From JADJEI01 sp035328465 (GTDB lineage: Bacteria > Bacteroidota > Ignavibacteria > Ignavibacteriales > Ignavibacteriaceae), in the NCBI GenBank assembly GCA_035328465.1, contig DAOLIQ010000006.1, forward strand, positions 12,498 through 76,497: 64,000 bases of DNA, given 5' to 3'. The notes under the pieces are model-generated. The model worked only from the letters and a program-made list of their open reading frames with translations, had not been told where the DNA came from and did no database searches. Every line of letters starts with the position of its first letter. Position 1 is the first letter of the stretch. This document shows positions 35,836 through 44,081 of the stretch, piece after piece. Both the position numbers and the translations under genes were made by a program.

Positions 35836-36906
35836 TTGTTTAATTCTCGATTGAAAGTTGCATTAGCCTTCAATGTAAAACCAGAAAGTGAATCTTTCTC
35901 CCCAATCGTACCCCCTTTTCTGAACCCAGCCGAAGCAACACAAAAAAAATCTGTGGATACATATGCCGAATGGGATACTTGGGAAACAATCTCTGCAGTT
36001 AAAAAAGCACTCGAAGAGTTTAATGATGTTCAGATGATCGAAGCGGATGAAAATGCGTTTGAAAAGTTCCGACAATCAGAGGTGGATATCGTATTCAACA
36101 TAGCAGAGGGTATGAATGGCATAAGCCGCGAGGCTCAAATCCCGGCAATGCTTGATATGTTGAAGATTCCTTATACTGGTTCTGATCCATTAACACTTGC
36201 CACCTGCCTTGATAAATCCCGCACTAAAGAAATATTATCTTATTATAAAATTCCTAATTCTCCTTTTAGGTTGATTGAAGACTTATCACAACTAAAGAAT
36301 ATCAAATTAAACTTCCCGCTTATTGTCAAACCAATTTCGGAAGGATCAAGCAAAGGAATATTTTCGTCTTCTTTCGTTAGTAATCAAAAAGAATTGAACG
36401 ATGAAGTGGAAAGAATATTGAAGGAGTATAATCAGCCGGCTCTTGTAGAAGAGTTTTTACCTGGAAAAGAATTTACTGTTGCGATTTTAGGAAACGACCA
36501 AGAAGCAATGGCGCTTCCAATTGTTGAAATTAATTATTCGGAATTTCCTGAAAATATCGTTCCCATTTATTCTTTTGAAGCGAAATGGATTCTTGACACA
36601 AAAGAAAATCCGTTAAATGTTTTCACATGTCCGGCTGCTGTTGATAAAATAACAGAAGAAAAAATAAAGTCAACGGCGCTAAATGCATTTAAGGTTCTTC
36701 ACTGCAAAGATTGGAGCAGAGTAGATATAAGGATGAATAGTCATAATGAACCAAATGTTATAGAAATAAATCCCTTGCCGGGAATTCTTCCAAACCCCGA
36801 AGAAAATTCTTGTTATCCAAAAGCTGCTCGTACTGCAGGTTTAAATTATAATGAAATGATTAACAAAGTTTTATTGGCTGCTGCAAGGAGATACAAACTG
36901 CTTTGA
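35836..36906 (+). CDS. D-Ala-D-Ala ligase-like ATP-grasp enzyme 1
   Basis: A 356-residue ATP-grasp ligase of the Ddl type. Visible elements: DIVFNIAEGMNGISREAQIPAMLD and PYTGSDPLTLATCLDK in the N-terminal part, the ATP-binding FPLIVKPISEGSSKGIF, PALVEEFLPGKEFTVAILG, and the metal site DWSRVDIRMN...VIEINPLPG. Such enzymes join an acyl-phosphate to an amine, usually between two amino acids. The genuine Ddl involved in cell walls normally has a shorter N terminus and HG..GEdG; here that region is AEGMNGISRE, so substrate differs. Start is TTG 35836. It overlaps the second ATP-grasp gene by four bases. Confidence 0.85.
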   Translation: MFNSRLKVALAFNVKPESESFSPIVPPFLNPAEATQKKSVDTYAEWDTWETISAVKKALEEFNDVQMIEADENAFEKFRQSEVDIVFNIAEGMNGISREAQIPAMLDMLKIPYTGSDPLTLATCLDKSRTKEILSYYKIPNSPFRLIEDLSQLKNIKLNFPLIVKPISEGSSKGIFSSSFVSNQKELNDEVERILKEYNQPALVEEFLPGKEFTVAILGNDQEAMALPIVEINYSEFPENIVPIYSFEAKWILDTKENPLNVFTCPAAVDKITEEKIKSTALNAFKVLHCKDWSRVDIRMNSHNEPNVIEINPLPGILPNPEENSCYPKAARTAGLNYNEMINKVLLAAARRYKLL

Positions 36907-37964
36907 AAACAAAAGCAAAAATATTAATCTGCTACAATTCTCCATTTAGCATTTACCCGGTTTACAACGGCAAACCGGCTGATGATGGTGGAAAAATAAA
37001 TGATCTTTCAGAAAGTGGTTTTGCCAATGAAATTGAAAAAATAAAACAGTCACTTCAAAATCATTTTACTACTGTTGACACTCTTCCAATTGATAAGAAT
37101 GTTGCCGAAGTAATTAAACAAATAAATTTATACGCACCGGATATTATTTTTAATTTTGTTGAATCTGTCGAAGGCGTTTCTTCGTATGAATATTGTATGA
37201 CAGGATTATTTGAACTTCTTGGTTACAATTATACGGGCAACGAGCCATCAACCCTGGGTAACTGCTTAAATAAAGCCCGGACAAAAAATATTTTATGTTC
37301 ATATGGAATTAACAGTCCGCGCTATTTTACAGTTTCACAGCACGATATAGTATCTGAAATAAATTTTAAATTGAATTTTCCGGTCATACTGAAACTACTT
37401 AATGAAGATGCCAGCATTGGAATATCTGAATTTTCTGTCGTCACAAATTTTCGAGATTTTAAAAAACAGCTGAAGTTTTTATTTGGAACCTATAACCAAC
37501 CAGTAATAGTTGAAGAGTTTATTGAAGGAAGAGAACTGAATGTAGCAATACTCGGCGATCAAGTTCTACCAATCTCAGAAATAATATTTAGTGGATTACC
37601 GGGCAACCTCCCCCAAATTGTGACTTATGACGGCAAATGGATCGAGGGGAGTGTTTATTATAATTACACAAAACCAAATTGTCCGGCAAAGCTTGATATC
37701 AAAACAAAAAAGAGAATTGAATCAACTGCATTAGCTGCCTATCATGCAATGAATTGCAGAGATTATGCAAGAGTTGATATAAGATTAGACAAAAAAAATA
37801 TTCCTTATGTGATAGAAGTAAATCCCAACCCGGATATTTCTACCGATTCGGGATTTGCGAGAGCTGCCGCCGCCAGAGGATTGAATCATAATAAATTATT
37901 AAGTGAAATTATCAGACTCGCAATGATGAGAAAAAAGAATGATACGCAAAATCAAGCCGTCTGA
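36903..37964 (+). CDS. D-Ala-D-Ala ligase-like ATP-grasp enzyme 2
   Basis: A 353-residue paralogue of the preceding gene. It keeps the same order of motifs: DIIFNFVESVEGVSSYEYCMTGLFELLG, NYTGNEPSTLGNCLNKARTK, FPVILKLLNEDASIGIS, PVIVEEFIEGRELNVAILG, and CRDYARVDIRLD...YVIEVNPNPD. The glycine-rich ATP loop is less canonical (NEDASIGIS), but the metal-binding R-V-D...E-V-N-P is intact, so activity is plausible. TTG 36903 overlaps the upstream stop by four bases. Two successive ligases suggest a product with two amide bonds or alternative acceptors. Confidence 0.83.
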   Translation: MKTKAKILICYNSPFSIYPVYNGKPADDGGKINDLSESGFANEIEKIKQSLQNHFTTVDTLPIDKNVAEVIKQINLYAPDIIFNFVESVEGVSSYEYCMTGLFELLGYNYTGNEPSTLGNCLNKARTKNILCSYGINSPRYFTVSQHDIVSEINFKLNFPVILKLLNEDASIGISEFSVVTNFRDFKKQLKFLFGTYNQPVIVEEFIEGRELNVAILGDQVLPISEIIFSGLPGNLPQIVTYDGKWIEGSVYYNYTKPNCPAKLDIKTKKRIESTALAAYHAMNCRDYARVDIRLDKKNIPYVIEVNPNPDISTDSGFARAAAARGLNHNKLLSEIIRLAMMRKKNDTQNQAV

Positions 37965-38427
37965 CGCGACAAAAATTGAAAATATTTTAACAAGGACACC
38001 TAACTTCTCATATAATGAAGTAGCTGTGGCAATGGAGTTAATAAATATTGCCATTTCAAATCCGGCACAAACAGATTACCACATTTTTGTATTTGAAAAA
38101 GATGGTGAAGTTTTAGGTTATCATTGCATAGGCAAACGTCCATTAACCGATGGTGTGTATGATTTATACTGGATAGTATCAGACCAACTATCAGGCGTAA
38201 AAGGTATTGGAAAAAGTTTGCTGCAAAACGCAGAAGAATTTTTAATTCAAAATAAAGGAAGATGGCTGCTTGCTGAAACCTCTTCCAGAGAAAACTATAG
38301 TGCTACAAGAAATTTTTATTTCAGAAATAATTACTCGATTATTTCTGAAATAAAAGATTTTTATAGCGTTGGAGATCATCTCCTTGTTTTCGGAAAATAC
38401 TTTACACAGAAACAAACTGAGGAATAA
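37939..38427 (+). CDS. GNAT-family N-acetyltransferase
   Basis: A 162-residue GCN5-related acyltransferase: starts MIRKIKPSDATKIENIL, has a GYHCIGKRPLTDGVYDLYWI strand pair, the acetyl-CoA pyrophosphate loop VKGIGKSLLQNAEEF (Q/R-x-x-G-x-G/A type) and NYSATRNFYFRNNY near the end. It overlaps the upstream ligase by 26 bases and is 2 nt before the aminomutase. In methanogens and some bacteria a GNAT acetylates beta-lysine made by a lysine 2,3-aminomutase; those enzymes (AblB) are longer, so the parallel is suggestive, not an assignment. Confidence 0.87.
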   Translation: MIRKIKPSDATKIENILTRTPNFSYNEVAVAMELINIAISNPAQTDYHIFVFEKDGEVLGYHCIGKRPLTDGVYDLYWIVSDQLSGVKGIGKSLLQNAEEFLIQNKGRWLLAETSSRENYSATRNFYFRNNYSIISEIKDFYSVGDHLLVFGKYFTQKQTEE

Positions 38428-38429
38428 TT

Positions 38430-39587
38430 ATGGAACTGTGGCAGCAAATGATCAGAGACAGTGTTCACACTGTAGATCAGCTTGTCGAAAAATTCGGAAT
38501 AGACAGAAAAATAGCCGAAGATCTTGATGAATTTTTTCAAGCAAGAATAAACCCCTATTATCTTAGCCTAATCCGCTATCCGGGTGATCCGATTTGGCTT
38601 CAATGTGTCCCCGATAAGAAAGAACTTGAGGATTTGGATTCGGAAGAAGACCCATTGATGGAAGATGCCATGAGTCCAGTTCCAAATATTACGCATCGTT
38701 ATCCAGATCGTGCATTGTTTTTGGTTACAAGTCAATGCGGGTTATTCTGCCGCTTCTGTACAAGAAAACGTAAGGTTGGTAATTATGAAAAAATCTCCAT
38801 GAAAAATCTTGAGAGTGCATTCAAATATCTTGAGCAGCATTCTGAGATTCGTGATGTTATTCTTTCCGGCGGTGATCCATTAATGCTTACAGATGCAATG
38901 CTCGAAAAAATTCTGCAAAGACTTAGAAAAATTCCGCATATCGAAATCATTAGGCTTGGAACAAAAATGCCTTGTGTTCTTCCGCATCGAATAACTCCCG
39001 AACTTTGCGATATGATAAAAAAATATCACCCGGTTTATGTTAATACTCATTTCAACCACCCATGGGAAATTACTCCCGAAAGTTCCCGTGCGTGTGAGAT
39101 GCTTGCAAATGCAGGGATTCCGGTTGGTAACCAATGTGTATTAATGAAAGGTGTAAATGACGATGCTGCCGTTATTAAAGAGCTTCTTCAAAAATTATTG
39201 AAGATTAGAGTTAGACCATACTATATGTATATGGCAGACGAAACTAAAGGCGCAAATCATTTTCGCACTTCAATCGAAACCGGATTGGAAATTGTTAATA
39301 AGCTACGCGGACATACAAGCGGATTAGCAATCCCTCACTTTGTAATTGATGCACCAGGAGGAGGCGGCAAAATTCCGCTGCTTCCCAATTATGTCCTGCA
39401 TCACGATGAAGACAGAATTGTACTACGTAATTACAAGAACCAGGTTTATGTTTACAAGAATTATAAAGACAGAAACAATCCTGAAAAATCCAATGGAAAA
39501 AATGGGAAAAGTAAGAAAACGGTTAAAACTTCAGAACCTGTTGTTCGAATCAAAAAAACAAAACAGCTTGTGCTGCAGGAAGTATAA
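38430..39587 (+). CDS. kamA: Lysine 2,3-aminomutase-family radical-SAM enzyme
   Basis: A 385-residue PLP- and SAM-dependent enzyme. Cluster cysteines lie in CGLFCRFCTRKRK (Cys103, 107, 110) and the PLP lysine is Lys314 in DAPGGGGK. The two aspartates that bind the lysine side chain in clostridial KAM (Asp293 and Asp330 there) correspond to Asp270 (YMADETKG) and Asp307 (FVIDAPGG); the 37-residue spacing and the 7-residue step to the PLP lysine are the same. That supports L-lysine to L-beta-lysine conversion. EpmB-like enzymes are shorter. The last 30 residues are basic and low complexity. It closes a four-gene operon with a strong terminator. Confidence 0.88.
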   Translation: MELWQQMIRDSVHTVDQLVEKFGIDRKIAEDLDEFFQARINPYYLSLIRYPGDPIWLQCVPDKKELEDLDSEEDPLMEDAMSPVPNITHRYPDRALFLVTSQCGLFCRFCTRKRKVGNYEKISMKNLESAFKYLEQHSEIRDVILSGGDPLMLTDAMLEKILQRLRKIPHIEIIRLGTKMPCVLPHRITPELCDMIKKYHPVYVNTHFNHPWEITPESSRACEMLANAGIPVGNQCVLMKGVNDDAAVIKELLQKLLKIRVRPYYMYMADETKGANHFRTSIETGLEIVNKLRGHTSGLAIPHFVIDAPGGGGKIPLLPNYVLHHDEDRIVLRNYKNQVYVYKNYKDRNNPEKSNGKNGKSKKTVKTSEPVVRIKKTKQLVLQEV

Positions 39588-39611
39588 TTAATTTAAAGTA
39601 GTTTTCAAATT

Positions 39612-39648
39612 AAAGATGACATCCACTTTGGGATGTCATCTTTATTTT
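39612..39648. terminator. Strong terminator after the aminomutase gene
   Basis: A perfect 13-bp stem (AAAGATGACATCC at 39612-39624, complement at 39631-39643) with a six-base loop and a T-rich tail. The repeat-protein gene ends 11 nt further on from the other side, so it may serve both strands. Confidence 0.88.
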
Positions 39649-39658
39649 AAAAGAATAC

Positions 39659-40126
39659 TTATCTTGGATCTTCTCCGCCGGCAGCCTGGGTAGTATATAT
39701 TATAGCCATCATATACATCAAGACTGTTTCGGTAGGAGTCCCGTCTCTAAAAGTATAAAGCACTTCATCGAAAGAAGTTCCTTTGTAAATCACATTATCC
39801 CGATAAGTATAATCCACATCGTAGGAAGTTCCGGAACAGAAATTATACCCACGCTCTGTCATTAATACCTCATAAGAAGTACCCGTACAAATCGTTTTAT
39901 CTCTGCGAGTGAATACTACATCGTAAGAAGTTCCTTCACAAAGAGTAGCATCACGAATTGTGTAAAGCACTTCATCGGACCCTGCTTTGAGAAATCTTGG
40001 ATCATCAATTGTCCACCAAACATCATCGAGAGAAGTACCTTTGCAAACTCGTATTTGCGAACTTGCTGAAGAATAGATTATCAGCAGAAGAAATGGAAGG
40101 ATTAGGAGGTAGAAGTTTTTTTTCAT
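39659..40126 (-). CDS. Secreted protein of about six 17-residue repeats
   Basis: A 155-residue protein with a signal peptide (to about residue 23) followed by six tandem units of 16-19 residues with the consensus C-x-G-T-S-Y-[DE]-V-x-x-T-x-R-D-x-x-I. Clear copies are CEGTSYDVVFTRRDKTI, CTGTSYEVLMTERGYNF and CSGTSYDVDYTYRDNVI; the outer units are more divergent. Four of the units begin with Cys. The regular short strands suggest a beta-solenoid or small closed barrel. I do not recognise the family. A short hydrophobic stretch (VLMYMMAIIYTT) lies near the C terminus. An ACGGA motif precedes the ATG. Confidence 0.78.
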   Translation of the reverse strand: MKKNFYLLILPFLLLIIYSSASSQIRVCKGTSLDDVWWTIDDPRFLKAGSDEVLYTIRDATLCEGTSYDVVFTRRDKTICTGTSYEVLMTERGYNFCSGTSYDVDYTYRDNVIYKGTSFDEVLYTFRDGTPTETVLMYMMAIIYTTQAAGGEDPR

Positions 40127-40461
40127 ACTGATCCGTTAATTAATTATTGATTTATCAGAAGTTAAAATAAATCTTTTTAATTCAAAGGTAAAGCCTTACT
40201 AACAATTACTTGAAACCTCTTAAAAATTCAGTTTGTCATTCCTGTGAAAACGGGAATTCATTTATTTTGTATAAGATTCCTGCTTTCGCAGGAATGACTT
40301 ACGACCTGAAAATAATTTTTCAGAAGTCTCTACTTCTTAATTCTCTACTAGAATTTGCTTTGCAGTTTTGTTACCGATATCACGAACTATTAAGATTATG
40401 GAAACAATTATTCAGTTAATTAAAATTACATGAACGAATTCAGGAAAATATTTATTATTCA
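40127..40461. other. Intergenic region with a dispersed-type palindrome
   Basis: This 335-nt stretch separates the upstream end of the repeat-protein gene from the 3' end of a lipoprotein gene; both genes read leftward. It contains the palindromic element at 40235-40298 and otherwise only AT-rich sequence. A 69-codon open frame at 40210-40419 runs through the palindrome and has no ribosome-binding site, so it is not called. Confidence 0.6.
40235..40298. repeat. REP-like palindromic element
   Basis: GTCATTCCTG (40235-40244) and its exact complement CAGGAATGAC (40289-40298) bound a 64-bp unit. Each end is itself a small imperfect hairpin (CCTGTGAAAACGGG and CCTGCTTTCGCAGG). This GTCATTCCTGCGAAAGCAGG type of sequence is a dispersed repeat in many bacterial genomes. 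Only one copy is in this window. Confidence 0.6.
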
Positions 40462-41109
40462 TTATTCTAGATGATAATCAATTAAAGCTGCGTATGGATT
40501 ATAAAAGTCATTGGTGATTTCGTTTATATCAACCCAATCACGCAAAGCTAATCCAACTCCTGGTTTAAATACGGAATAACCTGAAGTTTTTATTTCTTCT
40601 GATTGATAAAAGGCTACAAGAAAATAGTAATAACAATCAGTTAATGAAATACTGCCAGAGGAAGTTGTGAAAGTGTATGTGAAGTCCGTTCTTGAAATTA
40701 TTCCATTTGGCGGATTCCCGTTAAAATCAAAAACATTCCCGAGTCCAATTGAACCAGAATAATCACCCGCCTTACCCGGATATTTAAATTGCAGTGAATC
40801 ATTCATATAAAGTCCGCCGTCACCGTTCCTGTAATAACCATTTTTCAGAATAATTTGTAATCTTGATTGAAGTAAAAACCCTTTTTCATTTTCCTCAATC
40901 ACGTGGAGAGTGTCTTTGAAATAGAGAGTTGTATCGTTGTACGCATCTTTTATTCCAATATTATATACCCAATAATTTCCGATTTTAAAAGGCATCAATT
41001 CTGTCTGGATATTTTCTGGAGGCAAAACTTCGTTTGTGCATGAGATAATTAATGTGCCCGAGACTAAAAGAAACAAGTGATATCTTTGAAAATAAGTAAG
41101 GGTTTTCAT
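40462..41109 (-). CDS. Lipoprotein of unknown function
   Basis: A 215-residue lipoprotein with signal and lipobox ending TLIISC (lipidated Cys about 24). The mature part starts NEVLPPENIQTELMPFKIGNYWVYN; the F-K-x-G-N-x-W-V-Y segment is common to many Bacteroidota lipoproteins of unknown role. The rest is predicted beta-rich, with a disulfide-capable Cys in SLTDCYYYF. No catalytic motif is seen. It reads leftward from the same region as the cupredoxin gene but is separated from it by a terminator. Confidence 0.72.
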   Translation of the reverse strand: MKTLTYFQRYHLFLLVSGTLIISCTNEVLPPENIQTELMPFKIGNYWVYNIGIKDAYNDTTLYFKDTLHVIEENEKGFLLQSRLQIILKNGYYRNGDGGLYMNDSLQFKYPGKAGDYSGSIGLGNVFDFNGNPPNGIISRTDFTYTFTTSSGSISLTDCYYYFLVAFYQSEEIKTSGYSVFKPGVGLALRDWVDINEITNDFYNPYAALIDYHLE

Positions 41110-41227
41110 TTTTGAAATTAAAATAAATAAATGAACAGTTGAAATTCAACTTCTAAATTGTTACCACCAACCTTGTTAAAATTATTTTGGCATAACAGTA
41201 AAAAAATGAATCTCGTGGAATTTTGGG

Positions 41228-41262
41228 GAAATATAAAAGGCAGCCGACTTATTGACTGCCTT
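41228..41262 (-). terminator. Terminator of the cupredoxin gene
   Basis: On the minus strand AAGGCAG...CTGCCTT (arms at 41256-41262 and 41237-41243) followed by TTATATTT. The T-run is interrupted by A residues. Confidence 0.65.
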
Positions 41263-41303
41263 ATTTAAAAGAATTGATAAAAGAAGGAAAGTAAAAAATG
41301 TAT

Positions 41304-41942
41304 CTACTTGTTTAAAATCATTTTCTTAACTTCTGAAAAATTTCCAGCTTTTAGCTTGTAATAATAAATTCCACTTGGAAGTCCTGCGGAATTAAATTTT
41401 ACAGAATATGTTCCTCGCTCTTTAAAGCTATTAACTAACAATGCAACCTCTTCACCAAGGGAGTTGAAAATTTTCATGGTTACTTCCGCTGATTCTGGTA
41501 AAGAAAACTTAATTGTTGTAGATGGATTGAAAGGGTTGGGATAGTTTTGTTCCAAATTAAAAACTTGCGGAAGCTTTCCCTCCTCTTCAACAGAAGTTGG
41601 TTCCTGAACTCTAATGACACCAGCCATTCCTGATCCTCCGGGTCCACCATGTACAACACAGTAATACGGGTTGTCCCCAGCACTTTCAAACACGTGAGTA
41701 TAAACCCAATTACTGGAAGATGGAGCTCCACTCGTAAAGCTGTTATCATCGGCTACAACGTTATGAAAACCGCCAGCGTTAATCCAGATAACTGTATCCA
41801 TTGGGGCTATTGTTAAATCAGCAGGACTAAAGGCTAATCCATCAGCACCCACATGTACGACATAAGATGTTTGGGAATACCCGGGAATCGACAAAATTAA
41901 AAACGTTAAAAAGAACAAAACGAAAATAGTAATGCTTCTCAT
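41304..41942 (-). CDS. Secreted blue-copper (plastocyanin-like) protein with sorting domain
   Basis: A 212-residue protein: signal peptide to about residue 23, a cupredoxin domain (about 25-115), and a C-terminal YPNPFNPSTTI sorting domain (about 132-212). The type-1 copper ligands are complete: His60 (GGFHNV), Cys95 and His98 (YYCVVHGG) and Met106 (SGMAGV). It would carry electrons, or bind copper, at the cell surface, which is unusual because most cupredoxins are periplasmic. GGAG precedes the start. Confidence 0.9.
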   Translation of the reverse strand: MRSITIFVLFFLTFLILSIPGYSQTSYVVHVGADGLAFSPADLTIAPMDTVIWINAGGFHNVVADDNSFTSGAPSSSNWVYTHVFESAGDNPYYCVVHGGPGGSGMAGVIRVQEPTSVEEEGKLPQVFNLEQNYPNPFNPSTTIKFSLPESAEVTMKIFNSLGEEVALLVNSFKERGTYSVKFNSAGLPSGIYYYKLKAGNFSEVKKMILNK

Positions 41943-42069
41943 AGCGAACTCCTGTTTAAGAATAAAATATTTAACTGATATGTATTAATCTATTTTTATC
42001 ATCAGGGGCTGACAAAAATAATTTAAAGCAACTTTCTAAAAACAATCTAAAAAAATTTTTGATAAAAAG

Positions 42070-42384
42070 TCAATCATTTTTTTTCTCCCATGAATTTCCT
42101 TCACAGGGAATAAAATCTGGTTTTAGCTGTTTATCATATTTCATACAAAGCACAGACGATTTATCAAAGTGTTTGCAGCTTGAGCAAATTGATTTTTCTA
42201 ATACTTCCGAATTTTTCAAATTGAAATCTTCAAATTGCCTGACAGCGGGCATTACAATAAAACCAAAAGTAACGGCAATCAAAATTATCCACCAGAGTTT
42301 ATAATCGGTTTTGTCAATGAGGTACCAAAGGGTAGGTATAGCAAGTGACACTTTGATCAGGGTTTTATAAATTATTTCACCCAT
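42070..42384 (-). CDS. Small membrane protein with a four-cysteine tail
   Basis: A 104-residue protein with one or two N-terminal hydrophobic segments (about residues 8-50, including WWIILIAVTFGFIVMPAV) and a soluble tail with CSSCKHF, LCMKYDK and IPCEG. The C-x-x-C...C...C pattern suggests zinc or an iron-sulfur centre. I do not recognise the family. ATG 42384 is preferred over an in-frame TTG at 42402 because a GGAAGAG lies upstream of it. Confidence 0.6.
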   Translation of the reverse strand: MGEIIYKTLIKVSLAIPTLWYLIDKTDYKLWWIILIAVTFGFIVMPAVRQFEDFNLKNSEVLEKSICSSCKHFDKSSVLCMKYDKQLKPDFIPCEGNSWEKKND

Positions 42385-42513
42385 TCTTAACTCTTCCACC
42401 AATACAAGTTGATATTTTTTTATTCATTGAAAAAGGCGAATAAACTTTACTGAATTGAATAAATAAAGTAAGGAAAACCGTTGCGAGAAAGAAGATAATT
42501 GAATATTTTGGAA

Positions 42514-42541
42514 CAATAAAAATGCCCCGCTTTTGCGAGGC
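42514..42541 (-). terminator. Terminator of tRNA-Lys
   Basis: In the minus-strand transcript GCCUCGC pairs with GCGGGGC (42535-42541 with 42524-42530; one U-G pair) around AAAA, followed by AUUUUUAUUG. Confidence 0.82.
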
Positions 42542-42555
42542 AAGAATTTCAGCCG

Positions 42556-42627
42556 TGAGCGCGGGTGGGCTCGAACCACCGACCCTCTGCTTAAAAGGCA
42601 GATGCTCTACCCCTGAGCTACGCGCCC
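42556..42627 (-). tRNA. tRNA-Lys(UUU)
   Basis: The minus strand folds as a full cloverleaf of 72 nt including the discriminator A: acceptor GGGCGCG with CGCGCUC (one G-U pair), D arm GCUC...GAGC, anticodon stem UCUGC/GCAGA with loop CUUUUAA (anticodon UUU), T arm GGUGG-UUCGAGC-CCACC. The 3' CCA is not encoded. It has its own promoter and terminator. Confidence 0.96.
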
Positions 42628-42641
42628 TGAATTTTGAGCAC

Positions 42642-42672
42642 CAAATATAATTAAATGGACTTTTTATTCCAA
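42642..42672 (-). promoter_or_regulatory. Bacteroidota-type promoter of tRNA-Lys
   Basis: On the minus strand TTG (complement of 42670-42672), a 20-nt spacer and a perfect TATATTTG (complement of 42642-42649), about 14 nt before the tRNA. This matches the rpsT promoter in spacing and sequence. Confidence 0.65.
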
Positions 42673-42707
42673 GTGAACTATAAAATCTACTACCAGAAGT
42701 TAAAAAA

Positions 42708-44081
42708 ATGAACCAAAATGCCAAAATATTAGTTTGTGATGATGAAGAAACCGTTTGTTATTTATTGAAAGAACAATTACTTGAAGAAGGTTTTCAAGTT
42801 GATACTGTTTACGACGGTGGTTTTGCTATTGATGCAATCAAACGTAAAAACTATGATATTCTTCTTCTCGATCTGAATATGCGTGAGGTGCAAGGTGAGG
42901 AAGTACTAAAATTCGTTACCGAATATACAGACTCTATTCAAGTAATTATACTTACTGCCCAAAGTGAAATCAGAAAAGCAATTGAATGTATTAAAGCCGG
43001 AGCTTATGATTACATAACTAAACCATATGATGTTGATGATTTATTAGTAACGCTCAATCGAGCAATCGAACATAAGAATTTAATTTTAAAAACTACATTA
43101 TTAGCTAAAGAAGCAAATAAAAAACATTCGACTTCAATAGTCGGAAAGAGTGTAGAACTTCACAGAGTATTAAATCTTGCCATGAAATCTGCGGTTTCTG
43201 ATTCAAATATTCTTATTGAAGGAGAAACCGGAACTGGCAAAGAGTTATTTGCAGAGTATGTTCATAAGAATTCAAGCCGTAAAGATATGCCTTTCGTTGT
43301 TATAAATTGTGCCTCGCTGCCAGACCAGTTGATAGAAAGTGAATTATTCGGGCACGAAAGGGGGGCATTTACTGATGCAAAATCAACAAAACAAGGACTT
43401 GTAGAAATAGCTCACGGAGGGACCTTATTCCTTGATGAAATTGGCGAGCTTAGTCTCACTCTTCAACCTAAACTTCTGCGCTTCCTTGAAAATGGAGAAT
43501 TTAGAAGAATTGGGGGAATCACTAATCTCACCTCTGATGTAAGAGTAATTGGTGCTACTAATAGAAACCTATTAGAGGAAGCAGAAAAGAAAAATTTTAG
43601 AAAGGATCTTTTATTTAGACTAAACGTGATCACTCTTACCATTCCCCCCCTCCGTGAGCGTAAAGAAGATATATTAATTCTTGCGAATCATTTTCTTGAG
43701 ACAAAATCTCCGGTTCGCTCCCCCAAAAGACTTTCGAAAGAAGCCGAGGATATTCTTATGAGCTATAGTTTTACTGGAAATATCAGAGAGCTTGAACACA
43801 TTATTGAAAGAGCTCTAATTTTTGCCGAGGATGATATGATCAGAGTTGAAGATTTAAATCTTCCCTCTTCTTTTACTCGCGCCAGATCAAAACACATTGC
43901 AGAAACTTCAGATTCTTTTGATGAGTTAGAAAAAATGGAAGATGTCGAAAAATGGCATATCAGAAGAGTTCTAAATCGGAATAACTGGGATAGAACTAAA
44001 TCTGCTATTTATTTAGGAATCAGCCCCAAAACACTATATACGAAAATCAAAAAATATCATCTTAAAGAAGAACTTTATTAA
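42708..44081 (+). CDS. NtrC-family sigma-54-dependent response regulator
   Basis: A 457-residue regulator: receiver (about 1-120, phospho-acceptor Asp55, lysine in ITKPYD), AAA+ domain (about 143-370) with Walker A GETGTGKE (172-179), Walker B FLDE (241-244), and a Fis-type helix-turn-helix (about 415-457). The sigma-54 contact loop reads GAFTDA (219-224) rather than GAFTGA. The hybrid kinase gene starts at the next base, so the pair is co-transcribed. It implies that sigma-54 promoters exist in this genome; the nearby pilin genes are plausible targets. Confidence 0.93.
   Translation: MNQNAKILVCDDEETVCYLLKEQLLEEGFQVDTVYDGGFAIDAIKRKNYDILLLDLNMREVQGEEVLKFVTEYTDSIQVIILTAQSEIRKAIECIKAGAYDYITKPYDVDDLLVTLNRAIEHKNLILKTTLLAKEANKKHSTSIVGKSVELHRVLNLAMKSAVSDSNILIEGETGTGKELFAEYVHKNSSRKDMPFVVINCASLPDQLIESELFGHERGAFTDAKSTKQGLVEIAHGGTLFLDEIGELSLTLQPKLLRFLENGEFRRIGGITNLTSDVRVIGATNRNLLEEAEKKNFRKDLLFRLNVITLTIPPLRERKEDILILANHFLETKSPVRSPKRLSKEAEDILMSYSFTGNIRELEHIIERALIFAEDDMIRVEDLNLPSSFTRARSKHIAETSDSFDELEKMEDVEKWHIRRVLNRNNWDRTKSAIYLGISPKTLYTKIKKYHLKEELY

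Noticed and set aside
40210..40419. 69-codon open frame on the plus strand
   Set aside because: Runs through the REP-like palindrome, no Shine-Dalgarno.
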